Of a stretch of 64,000 bases of DNA, positions 39,127 through 49,663 are shown one piece after another (position 1 is the stretch's first letter; every line of letters starts with the position of its first letter). This DNA comes from Psychrobacter sp. BI730 (GTDB lineage: Bacteria > Pseudomonadota > Gammaproteobacteria > Pseudomonadales > Moraxellaceae): NCBI RefSeq assembly GCF_013414195.1, contig NZ_JAATTV010000004.1, positions 124,001 to 188,000 on the forward strand. The letters are read 5' to 3'. The notes under the pieces were generated by a model. It was not told the DNA's origin, ran no database searches, and saw nothing but the letters and a program-made list of their open reading frames with translations. The position numbers and the translations under genes were made by a program.

Positions 39127-41112
39127 ATGAATAAACCGATAACTCCCAATACCGAACAGGTCAACAGTACCTTTACCAATCGTATTATCATCTTTGGGAT
39201 TATAATATTGATTGGTTTGGGCGGTTTGATAACACGTTATGGGTATTTGCAAGTCTACGCTCATGATCAGTACACAACGCAAGCCGATAACAACCGTATC
39301 AAACTGATATCTGCGCCGCCTAGTCGTGGGTATATCTATGATCGTAACGGGGTAATACTGGCAGACAATCAGCCTGTATTTACAGCGATGCTCAGCCCTG
39401 ATGAGGTCGAAAATCCTGAGCGCACGTTGCATCTGCTTGCGCCGATTTTTGATTTAACCGATACAGATATTACTGATATCTTGGCGCGTCTAAGTAAAAA
39501 TAAAAACGACCCTGTAACCATCAAGATTGATTTAACAGAAGCACAGTTGGCTCAGTTTAGCGAGCGTAAGCCATTCTTCCGCGGGGTTTCTATCCAAAGC
39601 AAGCTTACGCGCTCTTATCCTTATGATGAGCTGTTTGCTCATGTCATCGGCTATGTCGGGCGTATCAATGACAAAGAGTCAAAGCGTATCGATAAAGATC
39701 GTTACGCTGGTACTGACTTGATTGGTAAAATCGGTATCGAAGACTACTATGAAGATATTTTGCTTGGGCAACCGGGTTATCAATCGGTAGAGACAGACGC
39801 ACATGGGAATATCTTACGTCAACTGGATACCAAGCCGCCAATAGCGGGTAACGATATTACGTTGAGCTTGGATTATGGTTTGCAAACCATCGCCCAACAG
39901 CAACTCGATGGACGCCGCGGTGCAATCGTCGCGATAGATCCCAAAAACGGTGATGTATTGGCATTTGTTAGTAATCCAAGCTACGACCCTAACCCTTTCA
40001 TATCGGGTATTTCTTTCAAAGACTACGACGATCTACGCGAAGATTTAGATCAGCCACTATACAATCGCGCACTCCAAGGGATGTACCCCCCTGCTTCTAC
40101 TATTAAACCGTTCGAAGGTTTGGGCGGTATTCATTATGGTCTACGCGATTGGAACAGCACTATCTATGACCCTGGTTATTTTAGCTTACCTGGTGACACG
40201 CATCGATTCCGTGACTGGAAACGTGGCGGTCATGGCACGGTAGACCTCAAAAAATCCATCATGATGTCGGTCGATACGTATTACTACAAACTGGCCTACG
40301 AGATGGGCATACAACGTCTACATGATTGGATGACACGCTTTGGTTTTGGTCAACAAACAGGCATTGATTTGCCCAACGAAAAATCAGGCATCATGCCATC
40401 GCCAAAATGGAAAAAAGACACTTACGATAAAGACTGGCTACCGGGCGAAACCATCTCGGTCAGTATTGGACAAGGGTATTTCTTGGCAACGCCGCTACAG
40501 ATTGCTAATGCTACAGCCATGACTGCCAGTAAAGGACAGCACATTACCCCGCATTTATTAAAGAGCAGTGACGGTGCTGCGGACGTCAAAATCATCACTA
40601 AGCCAGATGGCAAAATAGACTATAACGGTAAGCCGTCTGACTGGCTACGAATGCATGATGCTATGGAAGACACCGTCAAAAGAGGGACAGGCCGCGGCAT
40701 CTATACTCCACGCTATCGTATCGCTGGTAAAACAGGTACTGCACAGGTAAAGTCTATCGCTCAAGGCCAGCGCTATGACAAGTCGGCAATCGATAAGCGT
40801 CACTGGGATCATGCTTGGTTTAATGGTTTTGCCCCAGTAGAAGACCCGCAGATTGCCCTTGCAGTATTGGTCGAAAATGGCGGCGGTGGTAGTGCTGTTG
40901 CAGCGCCTATTGGCCGTGCTCTGTTTGATTACTGGGTATTACAACGTAAGACAGATCCAGTGCTGCCACCTTCTGCTGATGAGCTAAAAGTCATTAAACG
41001 CCAAAAGGCTTTTGAAAAAGCGATGCGTGATGCCATTCGTGATAAAGAAGCAAAAGCATTGGAAGAGAAAGAAGCGGCGGAAGCTGAAGCGGCAGCAGCG
41101 ACGTCTGAGTAA
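39127..41112 (+). CDS. mrdA: Penicillin-binding protein 2 (elongasome transpeptidase)
   Basis: 661 residues. One N-terminal membrane anchor (about 17-37), the PBP dimerisation domain (SRGYIYDRNG), and a transpeptidase domain with STIK at 324-327 (nucleophile Ser324), SVD in MMSVDTYYYK, and KTGTAQV. The Glu/Ala-rich C-terminal tail (about 635-661) is an addition. PBP2 cross-links side-wall peptidoglycan with RodA, which is not the next gene here: rsmD follows. The weak upstream region makes the start less certain. Confidence 0.95.
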   Translation: MNKPITPNTEQVNSTFTNRIIIFGIIILIGLGGLITRYGYLQVYAHDQYTTQADNNRIKLISAPPSRGYIYDRNGVILADNQPVFTAMLSPDEVENPERTLHLLAPIFDLTDTDITDILARLSKNKNDPVTIKIDLTEAQLAQFSERKPFFRGVSIQSKLTRSYPYDELFAHVIGYVGRINDKESKRIDKDRYAGTDLIGKIGIEDYYEDILLGQPGYQSVETDAHGNILRQLDTKPPIAGNDITLSLDYGLQTIAQQQLDGRRGAIVAIDPKNGDVLAFVSNPSYDPNPFISGISFKDYDDLREDLDQPLYNRALQGMYPPASTIKPFEGLGGIHYGLRDWNSTIYDPGYFSLPGDTHRFRDWKRGGHGTVDLKKSIMMSVDTYYYKLAYEMGIQRLHDWMTRFGFGQQTGIDLPNEKSGIMPSPKWKKDTYDKDWLPGETISVSIGQGYFLATPLQIANATAMTASKGQHITPHLLKSSDGAADVKIITKPDGKIDYNGKPSDWLRMHDAMEDTVKRGTGRGIYTPRYRIAGKTGTAQVKSIAQGQRYDKSAIDKRHWDHAWFNGFAPVEDPQIALAVLVENGGGGSAVAAPIGRALFDYWVLQRKTDPVLPPSADELKVIKRQKAFEKAMRDAIRDKEAKALEEKEAAEAEAAAATSE

Positions 41113-41211
41113 CTAGACGTTTAAGTGATTAATAGTATAAAAAGCAAAACCTAGTGAAATAAGACTTAGTAAAGTAAAACCTAGCAAAGAATTGGTAAGC
41201 GAGACACGATA

Positions 41212-41883
41212 ATGAAAAAAGCCTCAAATGGACGCGCACCAAAGAATAACCGTAAGGCGAAAAGTGCGGCAGCGGGTGATGTGCGCATCATTGGCGGTCA
41301 GTTTAAGCGCCGTATTGTAAGTTTTATCGATGCAGATGGCCTGCGCCCGACCCCAGATCGCTTGCGGGAGACTTTATTTAACTGGCTACTCGCTGACATT
41401 CATGATGCCCATGTGCTCGATAGCTGTGCCGGCAGTGGCGTACTGGGGTTTGAAGCGCTATCTCGCGGTGCGACCCACACGACATTTATCGAAATTAATC
41501 CAGCACAAAGTAACATGCTACGTCAGAGTGCTGAGCAATTACGCCTCGACGCTGATACCTATCAGATTATCAATGGCACCGCAGAGCAAGTATTGATGCA
41601 AAGTCACCTTGTCTCGCGCCCTTTTGATATTGTCTTTATCGATCCGCCCTATGCTGAAGATTTGTGGCAGCCGATTTTAACGACGCTTATCAGCCAGTCG
41701 CTCATTAGCCCCACGACCCTTATTTATTTAGAGGCCGATAAAGACTTAGCAGCACAATTGAATCAGCTAGCGAATATATTCAATGAAACATCAATGATAC
41801 AAGCGCCAATCAGCTTTAATTGCCTCAAACAAACCAAAGTCGGACAAGTTGTTGCTGGACTTTATCGTCTATCATCGTCATAA
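41212..41883 (+). CDS. rsmD: 16S rRNA (guanine(966)-N2)-methyltransferase RsmD
   Basis: 223 residues. SAM-dependent Rossmann methyltransferase: RPTPDRLRETLFNWL, the glycine loop (LDSCAGSGVLGFEALSRGA) and the catalytic DPPY (VFIDPPYAEDLW). It methylates G966 of 16S rRNA. A basic Lys/Arg-rich N-terminal tail of about 20 residues precedes the fold. It follows mrdA by 99 bases. Confidence 0.94.
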   Translation: MKKASNGRAPKNNRKAKSAAAGDVRIIGGQFKRRIVSFIDADGLRPTPDRLRETLFNWLLADIHDAHVLDSCAGSGVLGFEALSRGATHTTFIEINPAQSNMLRQSAEQLRLDADTYQIINGTAEQVLMQSHLVSRPFDIVFIDPPYAEDLWQPILTTLISQSLISPTTLIYLEADKDLAAQLNQLANIFNETSMIQAPISFNCLKQTKVGQVVAGLYRLSSS

Positions 41884-41994
41884 TTGTCGGGTTAATGAAA
41901 GCCGTTAACGTATTTTACAAATGTTTAGAACCGCTAAAAACTGGCCGACGCTGCAGTTTAATGTATATAAGGCGAAAATAAACCCCAATGCAGC

Positions 41995-42023
41995 TTGCAA
42001 GCGTAGGCGCTACTGCTTATAAT
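41995..42023 (+). promoter_or_regulatory. Promoter of rplM-rpsI
   Basis: TTGCAA (41995-42000), 17 bases, TATAAT (42018-42023). This predicts an mRNA leader of about 64 bases. Confidence 0.8.
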
Positions 42024-42037
42024 GTGCAGTCTGTTTT

Positions 42038-42068
42038 TTGAGAGCCCCGTTCCCAGCTAAACTCTCAA
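42038..42068 (+). promoter_or_regulatory. Hairpin in the rplM mRNA leader
   Basis: TTGAGAG (42038-42044) pairs with CTCTCAA (42062-42068) in the 5' leader, just before the ribosome-binding site. L13 is known to repress rplM-rpsI in E. coli through its leader; whether this hairpin is the target is inference. Confidence 0.4.
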
Positions 42069-42093
42069 CGAATTCTAATTTTAAGGTTTTATC

Positions 42094-42522
42094 ATGAAAA
42101 CACTTAGTGCAAAACCAGCTGAAGTGACCCATGACTGGTATGTCGTAGATGCTGACGGCAAAACCCTTGGTCGCTTAGCCACTCAAATCGCAACTCGCTT
42201 ACGTGGCAAGCACAAGCCTTCTTTTACTCCGCACGTTGATACTGGTGACTTTATTGTTGTCATCAATGCTGACAAAATCACGGTAACGGGTAAAAAAGCA
42301 CAAGACAAAAAGTACTATCGTCACAGTGGCTACCCAGGTGGTATTAAAGAAACCAACTTCAATAAGTTGCTTGCACATAAGCCTGAAGATGTTCTACACA
42401 AAGCAGTTAAGGGTATGCTTCCAAAGGGCCCTCTTGGCTATGCGATGATCAAGAAGCTGAAACTTTATGCGGGTACTGATCATCCACATACTGCACAGCA
42501 ACCTAAAGAACTAGACATCTAA
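42094..42522 (+). CDS. rplM: 50S ribosomal protein L13
   Basis: 142 residues, the same size as E. coli L13. Family blocks: [37 protein letters not shown] and [15 protein letters not shown] lies before the ATG. First gene of the rplM-rpsI operon, ten bases before rpsI. Confidence 0.98.
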   Translation: MKTLSAKPAEVTHDWYVVDADGKTLGRLATQIATRLRGKHKPSFTPHVDTGDFIVVINADKITVTGKKAQDKKYYRHSGYPGGIKETNFNKLLAHKPEDVLHKAVKGMLPKGPLGYAMIKKLKLYAGTDHPHTAQQPKELDI

Positions 42523-42532
42523 GGATATACTT

Positions 42533-42919
42533 ATGGAACGCAATTACGGAACTGGTCGCCGCAAGACGTCTACTGCTCGTGTATTTTTATCAAAAGGTAC
42601 TGGTAGTATCGTTGTTAACGGTAAGCCACTTGACGAATACTTCAGCCGTGAAACTTCACGCATGGTTGTACGTCAGCCATTAGAACTACTAGACTCTGTT
42701 AACGCATATGATTTATATGTAACTGTTGCAGGCGGTGGTATTAGTGGTCAAGCTGGCGCAATCCGCCACGGCATCACACGTGCATTAATCGAAGCTGACG
42801 AAACTTTGAAGCCTGCCCTAAAAGCAGCTGGTTTTGTTACTCGTGATTCACGTCAAGTTGAACGTAAGAAACTGGGTCTACGTAAAGCACGTAAACGTCC
42901 ACAGTTCTCAAAACGTTAA
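42533..42919 (+). CDS. rpsI: 30S ribosomal protein S9
   Basis: 128 residues. Begins with the family [14 protein letters not shown] and ends with the basic tail [14 protein letters not shown] whose terminal Arg reaches the P-site tRNA. AAGGAT precedes the ATG. Operon partner of rplM. Confidence 0.98.
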   Translation: MERNYGTGRRKTSTARVFLSKGTGSIVVNGKPLDEYFSRETSRMVVRQPLELLDSVNAYDLYVTVAGGGISGQAGAIRHGITRALIEADETLKPALKAAGFVTRDSRQVERKKLGLRKARKRPQFSKR

Positions 42920-43001
42920 TCAAAACTATCTCTTATATTTTTGCTGCTGTTGTCTTTTTCTCAGAGCTTCAGTAGCAAAGTTAAATAAGAGTCTGGTTTT
43001 G

Positions 43002-43038
43002 CAAAACCTTATAAGCTGGTCACAGCTTATAAGGTTTT
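43002..43038 (+). terminator. Terminator of rplM-rpsI
   Basis: AAAACCTTATAAGCTG/CAGCTTATAAGGTTTT around GTCA, followed by T residues. The remaining bases up to the acyltransferase gene (43039-43251) show no other feature. Confidence 0.9.
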
Positions 43039-43251
43039 TTTATGCCTACTGATAGCGTGTTGATTATCTGATTGTCTTCATCAAACCAGCTTTGTTTTGC
43101 GGCAATAACTAACATGGGCACTTTGTTTCGATCCTACAGAGTAGAGCCTCTGTAGAAATTCTAACTTGCAAAGCGTTTAACGCTACCCCATCATATCAGT
43201 AACTTTTTATTATTAGCCATGATGCCTCAAACCGTGCCGCAGAAGGATATT

Positions 43252-44340
43252 ATGAAAGCGCCAGAACAATTCGACCCTAGCAAGCCATCTGCCAATAGCA
43301 GCGTGCCACCTAGCATGAAACAGTCGGCTAAGTCGCCTGCTATACCTGCTGGCACACCGACGATTACTCAAAATCATAAGCGTACAGCGCAAGCAGATAA
43401 CAAGCCATTTCAGTGGCAGTTTTTATCACCAAAGAATTGGGGCATTTGGTTATTATTCTTAATAATGCTACCCATGATATATCTGCCGTTACGTTGGCAG
43501 TTTTGGCTAGGTCGTAAGCTTGGTATATTGATTTATAAAGCTGCTGGCTCACGTAGACGCGATACATTAATCAACCTGAAGTTGGCTTTTCCAGAGAAGC
43601 CTGAAGCTGAACGTGAATTAATGGCCAAGCAAGTATTTGTCAATCAAGGCATTGGTGTGTTTGAAACATTATGCGCTTGGTTCAGGCCAGATGTATTTAC
43701 TAGAACTGTATCCATCTCAGGGTTACAGCATATTGTTAATGCGCAAAATGAGCAGCGGCCAGTTATCCTGCTCGGTGCGCATTATACGATGCTAGATTTG
43801 GGCGGCCTATTATGTGCGCAGTTTTTCCCAGTAGATTGTATGTATCGTACGCAAAACAACCCTTTGCTGGACTGGTTTATCTATAATGGTCGTACCAATA
43901 TATTTGGTAAGCAAATCTCTAGTCGTGATATGCGAAGCTTAGTTACTTCTATCAAAGCAGGACACGTCATTTGGTACTCTCCTGACCAAGACTATGGCCT
44001 TAAGCAAGGGGTCATGGCACCATTTTTCGGTGTGCCCGCCGCGACTATCACTGCATCGCGTCGCATGGCAAAACTGGGTAGCAAAGCAAAGCCACCAGCT
44101 GTCATGGCATTGCATACTTATCGGCAAACGCCTGACAACTTGCCGCGTGGTAAACGTCCCCATTATCATTTAACAATTACGCCAGAATTAGACAACTATC
44201 CAAGTAAAGATGAAGTCGCTGATGCCACTCGGGTCAATGAAGTTTTAGAAGGGCTCATTCGTATTGATCCTACGCAGTGGATGTGGTTCCATCGTCGTTT
44301 TAAACATGGGCCAAACGGTCGTACTGATATCTATAAGTAA
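43252..44340 (+). CDS. LpxL/HtrB-family lipid A acyltransferase
   Basis: About 362 residues. A Pro/Ser-rich N-terminal tail of about 55 residues precedes one membrane segment (IWLLFLIMLPMIYLPL) and the acyltransferase domain with the HxxxxD motif (GAHYTMLD), YRTQNNPLLDWF and PDQDYG. Such inner-membrane enzymes add a secondary acyl chain to Kdo2-lipid IVA. I choose ATG 43252 because AAGGA is close before it; an earlier ATG at 43219 has no signal. Which of LpxL, LpxM or LpxP it corresponds to cannot be told. Confidence 0.88.
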   Translation: MKAPEQFDPSKPSANSSVPPSMKQSAKSPAIPAGTPTITQNHKRTAQADNKPFQWQFLSPKNWGIWLLFLIMLPMIYLPLRWQFWLGRKLGILIYKAAGSRRRDTLINLKLAFPEKPEAERELMAKQVFVNQGIGVFETLCAWFRPDVFTRTVSISGLQHIVNAQNEQRPVILLGAHYTMLDLGGLLCAQFFPVDCMYRTQNNPLLDWFIYNGRTNIFGKQISSRDMRSLVTSIKAGHVIWYSPDQDYGLKQGVMAPFFGVPAATITASRRMAKLGSKAKPPAVMALHTYRQTPDNLPRGKRPHYHLTITPELDNYPSKDEVADATRVNEVLEGLIRIDPTQWMWFHRRFKHGPNGRTDIYK

Positions 44341-44448
44341 GCCTTTATTCCCAAAAATACTGGTGAAGTTTGCTATACTTTGCGGCTAATATTTTGCATT
44401 TTAGCTATGCACTGATAATAATTTGATAAACAAAATAACGGATTTTCC

Positions 44449-45534
44449 ATGAGCAATAAAAGTACTCCTGACAATCAAAATTCTGATACTTCAACCGAAG
44501 CTAAGCGTATTCTGACTGGTATCAAACCAACTGGTATTCCGCACTTGGGTAACTATGTTGGTGCGATTCGTCCAGCGATTGAGTCTATTCAAAACAGTGA
44601 TCATGAAGCGTTTTTCTTTTTAGCAGACTACCATGGCATCATCGGCTGCTATGACCCTGCTATCATTCATGAATCGACTAGAGCCATTGCCGCTACGTGG
44701 ATTGCTTGTGGTCTAGACCCAGAGCGTGTGACATTCTACCGTCAGTCAGACGTACCTGAAATTCCAGAGCTTGCTTGGATTTTGAACTGCTCATGTGCCA
44801 AAGGTTTGATGAACCGCGCCCATGCCTATAAAGCAGCCGTTGATATCAATACAGAGAAAGCCGATGTCGATCCTGATCAAGGTGTCACCATGGGTCTGTT
44901 TGGTTATCCAGTGCTAATGGCGGCTGATATTTTGATGTTTAATGCGACCCACGTGCCTGTTGGTCGTGACCAAGTGCAGCATATCGAGATGGCGCGTGAT
45001 ATCGCAGGTACTTTTAATCATCGTTATAAATCGCTTTTTACGTTACCGTCCGCAGTCGTTGATAACGATATACCGCTGCTTACTGGGCTTGATGGCCGCA
45101 AAATGAGTAAGAGCTATAGCAATACGATTCCCCTCTTCGGTGAGCCAAATCCACAAGTCAGTCCTGAAAAACAAATGCATAAAGCCATCATGAAGATCGT
45201 GACTAACTCACAGTTACCTGATGAGCCAAAAGATCCAGATGACTCAGCTATCTTTGAGATTTATAAAGCATTTGCGACCCCTGAAGAGATTGCTGATATG
45301 CGTGCGCGTTATGCCGCTGGTATTGGCTGGGGTGACGCTAAGCAAGCTCTGTTTGATAAGATTAATGACGAAATCGCGCCATTCCGTGCACGTTATGAAG
45401 AGCTGATGGCCAATCCAAAAGAGCTAGAAGAAATCTTGCAGATGGGTGCGGATAAAGCCCGTCGCCATAGTCGTAAGCAACTAGACAAAGCTCGCCGTGC
45501 TATCGGTATCCGTCCGCTTGCTAAGCTTAAATAA
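44449..45534 (+). CDS. trpS: Tryptophan--tRNA ligase
   Basis: 361 residues, class I synthetase. HIGH-type motif [13 protein letters not shown], the Trp-binding and ATP-site region ([13 protein letters not shown]) and KMSKS ([12 protein letters not shown]). The N-terminal tail of about 18 residues is Asn/Ser/Thr-rich. It is followed by scpA and scpB on the same strand, so it may share a message with them. Confidence 0.97.
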   Translation: MSNKSTPDNQNSDTSTEAKRILTGIKPTGIPHLGNYVGAIRPAIESIQNSDHEAFFFLADYHGIIGCYDPAIIHESTRAIAATWIACGLDPERVTFYRQSDVPEIPELAWILNCSCAKGLMNRAHAYKAAVDINTEKADVDPDQGVTMGLFGYPVLMAADILMFNATHVPVGRDQVQHIEMARDIAGTFNHRYKSLFTLPSAVVDNDIPLLTGLDGRKMSKSYSNTIPLFGEPNPQVSPEKQMHKAIMKIVTNSQLPDEPKDPDDSAIFEIYKAFATPEEIADMRARYAAGIGWGDAKQALFDKINDEIAPFRARYEELMANPKELEEILQMGADKARRHSRKQLDKARRAIGIRPLAKLK

Positions 45535-45582
45535 TCGTTGCTGGAATAGTCGTTTTACTGGCGCAATTTATTATCAAAGCGG

Positions 45583-46533
45583 GTGCTAAACGTGCAAACT
45601 GAACCAAACACCAAACAGGCGGCTTTGTCTAAAGCCGCCTTATCTGCTATGGCTGATTCAACTTCTGAGCCTATGGACAATCAGAATGAGCCTGATGAAT
45701 CAGTCAACCATGATATGTCGCTACGTATCTATCAAACGCCTGTGCAGCATTTGCCAGAAGATCTATATGTACCACCGCAAGCCTTTGCTATTTGGTTAGA
45801 GCAATTCGCTGGTCCATTGGATTTTCTATTGTATTTGGTCAAAAAGAACAACGTCGATTTGACCCAGATGCCCATTCTGCCCATCACTGAGCAATATTTA
45901 GCTTATATCGGTGAATTGGATACCGAGCACTTTGAATTAGCGGGTGATTATCTGCTAATGGCATCAACGCTCATCGCTATCAAAACCGAACTACTATTAC
46001 CCGCCCCTGACACCCCAACCGATGAGCGTGACCCAAAAGCAGAACTGATCGAACGCCTCGAAGAATACGCGCAAATCAAAGTGGTCAGTCAGCGCTTAGA
46101 CAATCTAGTACGTCTAGAGCGCGATGTGTTTTTGGCAATGGTTAGTATGCCTGGTCAAGATGTTATGAATGCGGAACTGCCAAGCTACTCACCTAACTTG
46201 CTGATTGATAGCTTATTTAAAATGCAACTACAGCCTGACTATCAAATGCATACAATCAAAGTTGATGCAGTACCCCTTGCCGATCGTATTGCCAGTATTA
46301 GCAGGCAATTAAGTACAGATGGGGCGCGCTCCTTTTATGAACTACTAGATAAAGCACAAGGTAAAATAGGCGTGGTCGTGAGTTTCGTCGCCGTACTTGA
46401 GCTTATAAAGCGACAGTTGGTTGGTGTTGTCCATACTGAGGTAGATAGCGATATCGTCAACTCTGCTCTCAATGACGAACCGTCTGATATGGATAGTGAG
46501 CCTACCGCACTTACGTTACAGTGGCTTGCCTAG
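45583..46533 (+). CDS. scpA: Segregation and condensation protein A
   Basis: 316 residues. Kleisin partner of the SMC-ScpAB complex that organises the chromosome: LEQFAGPLDFLLYLVKKNNVDL and ITEQYLAYI are typical. The C-terminal winged helix ends near LQWLA. The start is unsure: the GTG at 45583 is in use here, but a Met at 45649 also fits, as the first 70 residues are poorly structured. scpB follows 70 bases later. Confidence 0.9.
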   Translation: MLNVQTEPNTKQAALSKAALSAMADSTSEPMDNQNEPDESVNHDMSLRIYQTPVQHLPEDLYVPPQAFAIWLEQFAGPLDFLLYLVKKNNVDLTQMPILPITEQYLAYIGELDTEHFELAGDYLLMASTLIAIKTELLLPAPDTPTDERDPKAELIERLEEYAQIKVVSQRLDNLVRLERDVFLAMVSMPGQDVMNAELPSYSPNLLIDSLFKMQLQPDYQMHTIKVDAVPLADRIASISRQLSTDGARSFYELLDKAQGKIGVVVSFVAVLELIKRQLVGVVHTEVDSDIVNSALNDEPSDMDSEPTALTLQWLA

Positions 46534-46603
46534 CAGGCTCTAAGACTGTCTCCTAGCCCATTCTCTATCAAAATCACAATATTGAAATAAGAGCATACTT
46601 TAG

Positions 46604-47218
46604 ATGGTAGATATTGAAGACCCAAAGCAACATGACGAAACCCAAGAATCAACAGCTATGACTACATCACCATCAGCTGAAGCGCAGCATGATTCTTTGG
46701 AAGAGATGAGTAAACGTATTGAGGTGCTGCTGCATGCCTCAGAGGCACCGCTGACAGCTCACTCGTTAAAAAAACATTTGTCATTATCTACTAAAGAATT
46801 AAAGCAAACTTTGGAAGTACTCCAACAACGCTTAGATACAGGTGTGCTTAGGCTACATGAGACCGCCAGCGGTTATCGTTTACAGATATCTGATGACTAT
46901 AGCAGTCTAATTCAGCGTATTTTTCCGCAGCGTCAGGAACGTTTGAGCCAAGCTTTACTTGAAACCCTAAGTGTCATTGCTTATAAACAACCTGTGACAC
47001 GCAGTGATATCGAGCATGTGCGCGGAGTAACATTATCGAGCAATATACTGCGCCAGTTGTTTGATAAAGGCTGGATTGTGGAGAAAGGCTTTAAAGATAC
47101 TTTAGGCCGTCCTGCATTGCTTCATACTACTGCGCAGTTTTTAGATGCCTTTGGATTAAGCCATTTAGATGAATTACCACCTATGCCAGATATGGAAACC
47201 ATACGATCCATGTCTTAA
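46604..47218 (+). CDS. scpB: Segregation and condensation protein B
   Basis: 204 residues. Two winged-helix domains (about 35-110 and 112-185) typical of ScpB: KRIEVLLHASEAPLTAHSL and LETLSVIAYKQPVTRSDIEHVRGV, in parts, then KGWIVEKGFKDTLGRPALLHTT. Dimer that binds ScpA. AAGAG precedes the ATG. A strong terminator follows. Confidence 0.94.
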   Translation: MVDIEDPKQHDETQESTAMTTSPSAEAQHDSLEEMSKRIEVLLHASEAPLTAHSLKKHLSLSTKELKQTLEVLQQRLDTGVLRLHETASGYRLQISDDYSSLIQRIFPQRQERLSQALLETLSVIAYKQPVTRSDIEHVRGVTLSSNILRQLFDKGWIVEKGFKDTLGRPALLHTTAQFLDAFGLSHLDELPPMPDMETIRSMS

Positions 47219-47250
47219 ATTTTCTGCTGAACAAACTATAGTTACTCACA

Positions 47251-47288
47251 TAAAAAAGGACAGACCGCATAGGATCTGTCCTTTTTAT
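47251..47288. terminator. Bidirectional terminator between scpB and lolA
   Basis: AAAAAGGACAGA/TCTGTCCTTTTT around ten bases, with T runs on both strands, between convergent genes. Confidence 0.88.
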
Positions 47289-47338
47289 TATGTTGCTAAT
47301 TTTGAACTGATATCAAAACCTAGCAATATATCTGTTAA

Positions 47339-48025
47339 TTACTGATTAATCACATCAACACCCTTTGGCGGTGTAAATTTAAACTGACTGCTACCAATAC
47401 TTGGGTTCATCTTAATACCGCTGAACTTGATAGAAGTTGTTTGACCCAAGGTGTCATTCAATACCATCATGACAGGTTTGCCACCACTAAAGCTTATTGA
47501 GAGACTTTTAAAACTTGCACTGTCTGACTTAGGATAGAGTACATAGTAGTTTTTGTTGTCATATGGCTGAGTGATTTTGAAGTTTTGATCAATTTTGCTC
47601 GGATCACCTGACAGTAGCAAAGCTGGTGTATTACCTACTTGGCTGTCGACGTTTTGCTTGGTCGCTTGCTCTAAATCCTTGTCATAAACCCACATAGAAT
47701 TACCATTAGCAACGATCAGCTGCTCTGATGGTGACTTGGTTTCCCAGCGGAAGTTATTTGGACGTTGGACACTCATAGAGCCTTTAAACGTACCACTACT
47801 CGCGCCTTTAGTTGTTTGACTAAAATTGGCTGTCATACTCTTGGTATTGGTCAGCAATTTGTTCAAACGTTTAGCAGCTGTTAGGTTGTCAGCAGGAGCT
47901 GCTGTAGCCGTTTGAGTCAATGCCATCATTGGCGCTGCGACACCTAGCGATGTCATTAATACACCTGCTAAAGCCCCACTCATCATTTTTTGTTTGGTTG
48001 ATTTTTTCGTAGATAAGTTCATCAT
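47339..48025 (-). CDS. lolA: Outer-membrane lipoprotein carrier protein LolA
   Basis: 228 residues. Signal peptide to about residue 43 (ATAAPAD), then the LolA half-barrel: LNKLLTNTKSMTANFSQTT, RPNNFRWETKSPSEQLIVANGNSMWVYDKDLEQ, in parts, typical of the family. It ferries lipoproteins from LolCDE to LolB across the periplasm. AGAGGA precedes the first ATG of MMN. Monocistronic. Confidence 0.94.
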   Translation of the reverse strand: MMNLSTKKSTKQKMMSGALAGVLMTSLGVAAPMMALTQTATAAPADNLTAAKRLNKLLTNTKSMTANFSQTTKGASSGTFKGSMSVQRPNNFRWETKSPSEQLIVANGNSMWVYDKDLEQATKQNVDSQVGNTPALLLSGDPSKIDQNFKITQPYDNKNYYVLYPKSDSASFKSLSISFSGGKPVMMVLNDTLGQTTSIKFSGIKMNPSIGSSQFKFTPPKGVDVINQ

Positions 48026-48346
48026 AAATCCTCTCTAAAAAAGCATAATCGCTTTAAAGTTGTCGCTAAAAATAAAATATTCTATTGAAATTTTTGTTTT
48101 CTATAAATACTGATTTTACCAAGCTAAAGCTGGTAACCATCAGCAATGGCAACAGTGTGCCAGTTTTTTTATTACGCGCCTAGTCATGATTTGCAATCTT
48201 TACTACGGCTGCCATACACGCTTGTAACCAATACAGTTACACGGTAAAAGTTTGCATTTATAATTATTAGCTACAGTAATTATGCTAATAGTGGCTTTAA
48301 AGATATCGCTTAGAATTATTATTAATTTATATCACCCCACAAACGT
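48026..48346. other. Gene-free stretch upstream of lolA
   Basis: About 320 A/T-rich bases. The lolA ribosome-binding site is at the left end, and no promoter stands out. No gene or repeat is seen. Confidence 0.4.
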
Positions 48347-48387
48347 AAAAAGCCCCTACTACCATAAGGCAGTAAGGGCTTTTTTAA
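48347..48387 (-). terminator. Terminator of rplU-rpmA
   Basis: AAAAGCCC, a bulge, and TACTACC pair imperfectly with GGCAGTA and GGGCTTTT; T or A runs on both strands. Confidence 0.75.
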
Positions 48388-48433
48388 TTATCTAATCATT
48401 CTATCCAAAGAATAAAACGATCTAAATAGATAA

Positions 48434-48691
48434 TTATGCGTTTTCAACCGTAACATAACGACGGTTAAATTTACCTTTGGTCGCAAACTTTACAACACCG
48501 TCATTCAGTGCAAATAAAGTATGGTCACGACCCATGCCAACGCCTTCGCCTGCGTGGAATTCTGTACCACGTTGACGAACGATGATGTTACCAGCTGTGA
48601 TAGCTTGGCCACCAAAGATTTTTACGCCTAGCATTTTTGGGTTTGAATCACGACCGTTACGGCTCGAACCGGCAGCTTTTTTATGTGCCAT
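48434..48691 (-). CDS. rpmA: 50S ribosomal protein L27
   Basis: 85 residues. Starts [16 protein letters not shown] as in most Gammaproteobacteria, with GVKIFGGQ and IIVRQRGT blocks. The flexible N terminus reaches the peptidyl-transferase centre. AAGGAG precedes the ATG. Second gene of rplU-rpmA. Confidence 0.98.
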   Translation of the reverse strand: MAHKKAAGSSRNGRDSNPKMLGVKIFGGQAITAGNIIVRQRGTEFHAGEGVGMGRDHTLFALNDGVVKFATKGKFNRRYVTVENA

Positions 48692-48782
48692 GAGAAAATC
48701 TCCTTGTTAATTTGACTTACCGCTGATGCGATAACTCTTAAGCATTTAGTGCGCTATTTAGCAATAATTGCTAAATGGATAA

Positions 48783-49094
48783 TTAGGCATTAATCGCTTT
48801 GATTTTTAACAAGGTGTACCATTGGCGGTGACCTTGTTCTTTGTGATAATGCTTACGACGGTTGTGCTTGATGATACGAATTTTTTCGCCGCGACCATGC
48901 TCAACAACTTCAACTTCTACGCTAGCGCCGTCAACAACAGGCTGACCGATTTTGACGTTATCACCGTCAACAACCATCAACACGTCTTCAAATTTGATTG
49001 TTTCGCCTTTTTCTGCTTTTAGTAGTTCAACTTTAAGCAACTCATCGACGACTACACGGTGCTGTTTACCACCAGTTTTGATTACTGCGTACAT
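48783..49094 (-). CDS. rplU: 50S ribosomal protein L21
   Basis: 103 residues: [14 protein letters not shown] start, ending [20 protein letters not shown] then a short tail, as in E. coli. GGAG precedes the ATG. Operon with rpmA, 91 bases apart. Confidence 0.98.
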   Translation of the reverse strand: MYAVIKTGGKQHRVVVDELLKVELLKAEKGETIKFEDVLMVVDGDNVKIGQPVVDGASVEVEVVEHGRGEKIRIIKHNRRKHYHKEQGHRQWYTLLKIKAINA

Positions 49095-49181
49095 TGTATG
49101 ACTCCGTTTAACCCGTGTGCCGTGGCTGATGTTATACCAACGCTTTTACGACGAACACGACAGGGAAAAATTAAAGGCAAG

Positions 49182-49210
49182 ATTTTACGGCTTTTTGCTC
49201 ATAAAAGCAA
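49182..49210 (-). promoter_or_regulatory. Promoter of rplU-rpmA
   Basis: On the minus strand TTGCTT (49205-49210), 17 bases, TAAAAT (49182-49187). The predicted leader is about 80 bases. The other side of this 570-base gap (49211-49663), toward ispB, shows no gene or clear promoter. Confidence 0.65.
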
Positions 49211-49663
49211 GCCGCGCCTCTTGTTTTTGCAAGGTGGTTACACTAATGACCATCTCTCATTTAGCTATAACGGCTGCTCATCAAAGAAAGTCCATAAACG
49301 ACAATACGAATATAAACATGAGAAATAGTAAAGATAAGTGATAGATTAAGCCCAACAGCGGCCATTATAACTTATGCAATCAGTTACTTACAGCCTTTTA
49401 TGAATCATTTATGTGACCAATAAGCTTAAAATGCGCTAGAAGATATATCTGTAAAACACAAGACATTTCTTATCGTTTTTATCCTATTCAATAGGCATAG
49501 TAAGCCCTATATATCATACGCTTTACCTACTTGTACTATATACTTTAACCAACAATTTAAGCAGATAGCTATGCTATCATAAGCGAAATAATACCTTACC
49601 TATAGATAGATAAAGTCAAGGTTATACCAACTCTCTTTACTCTTATTAATATGACTATTTATT

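Noticed and set aside
49059-49341. Plus-strand frames upstream of ispB
   Set aside because: They run antisense to the rplU start and promoter and lack ribosome-binding sites.
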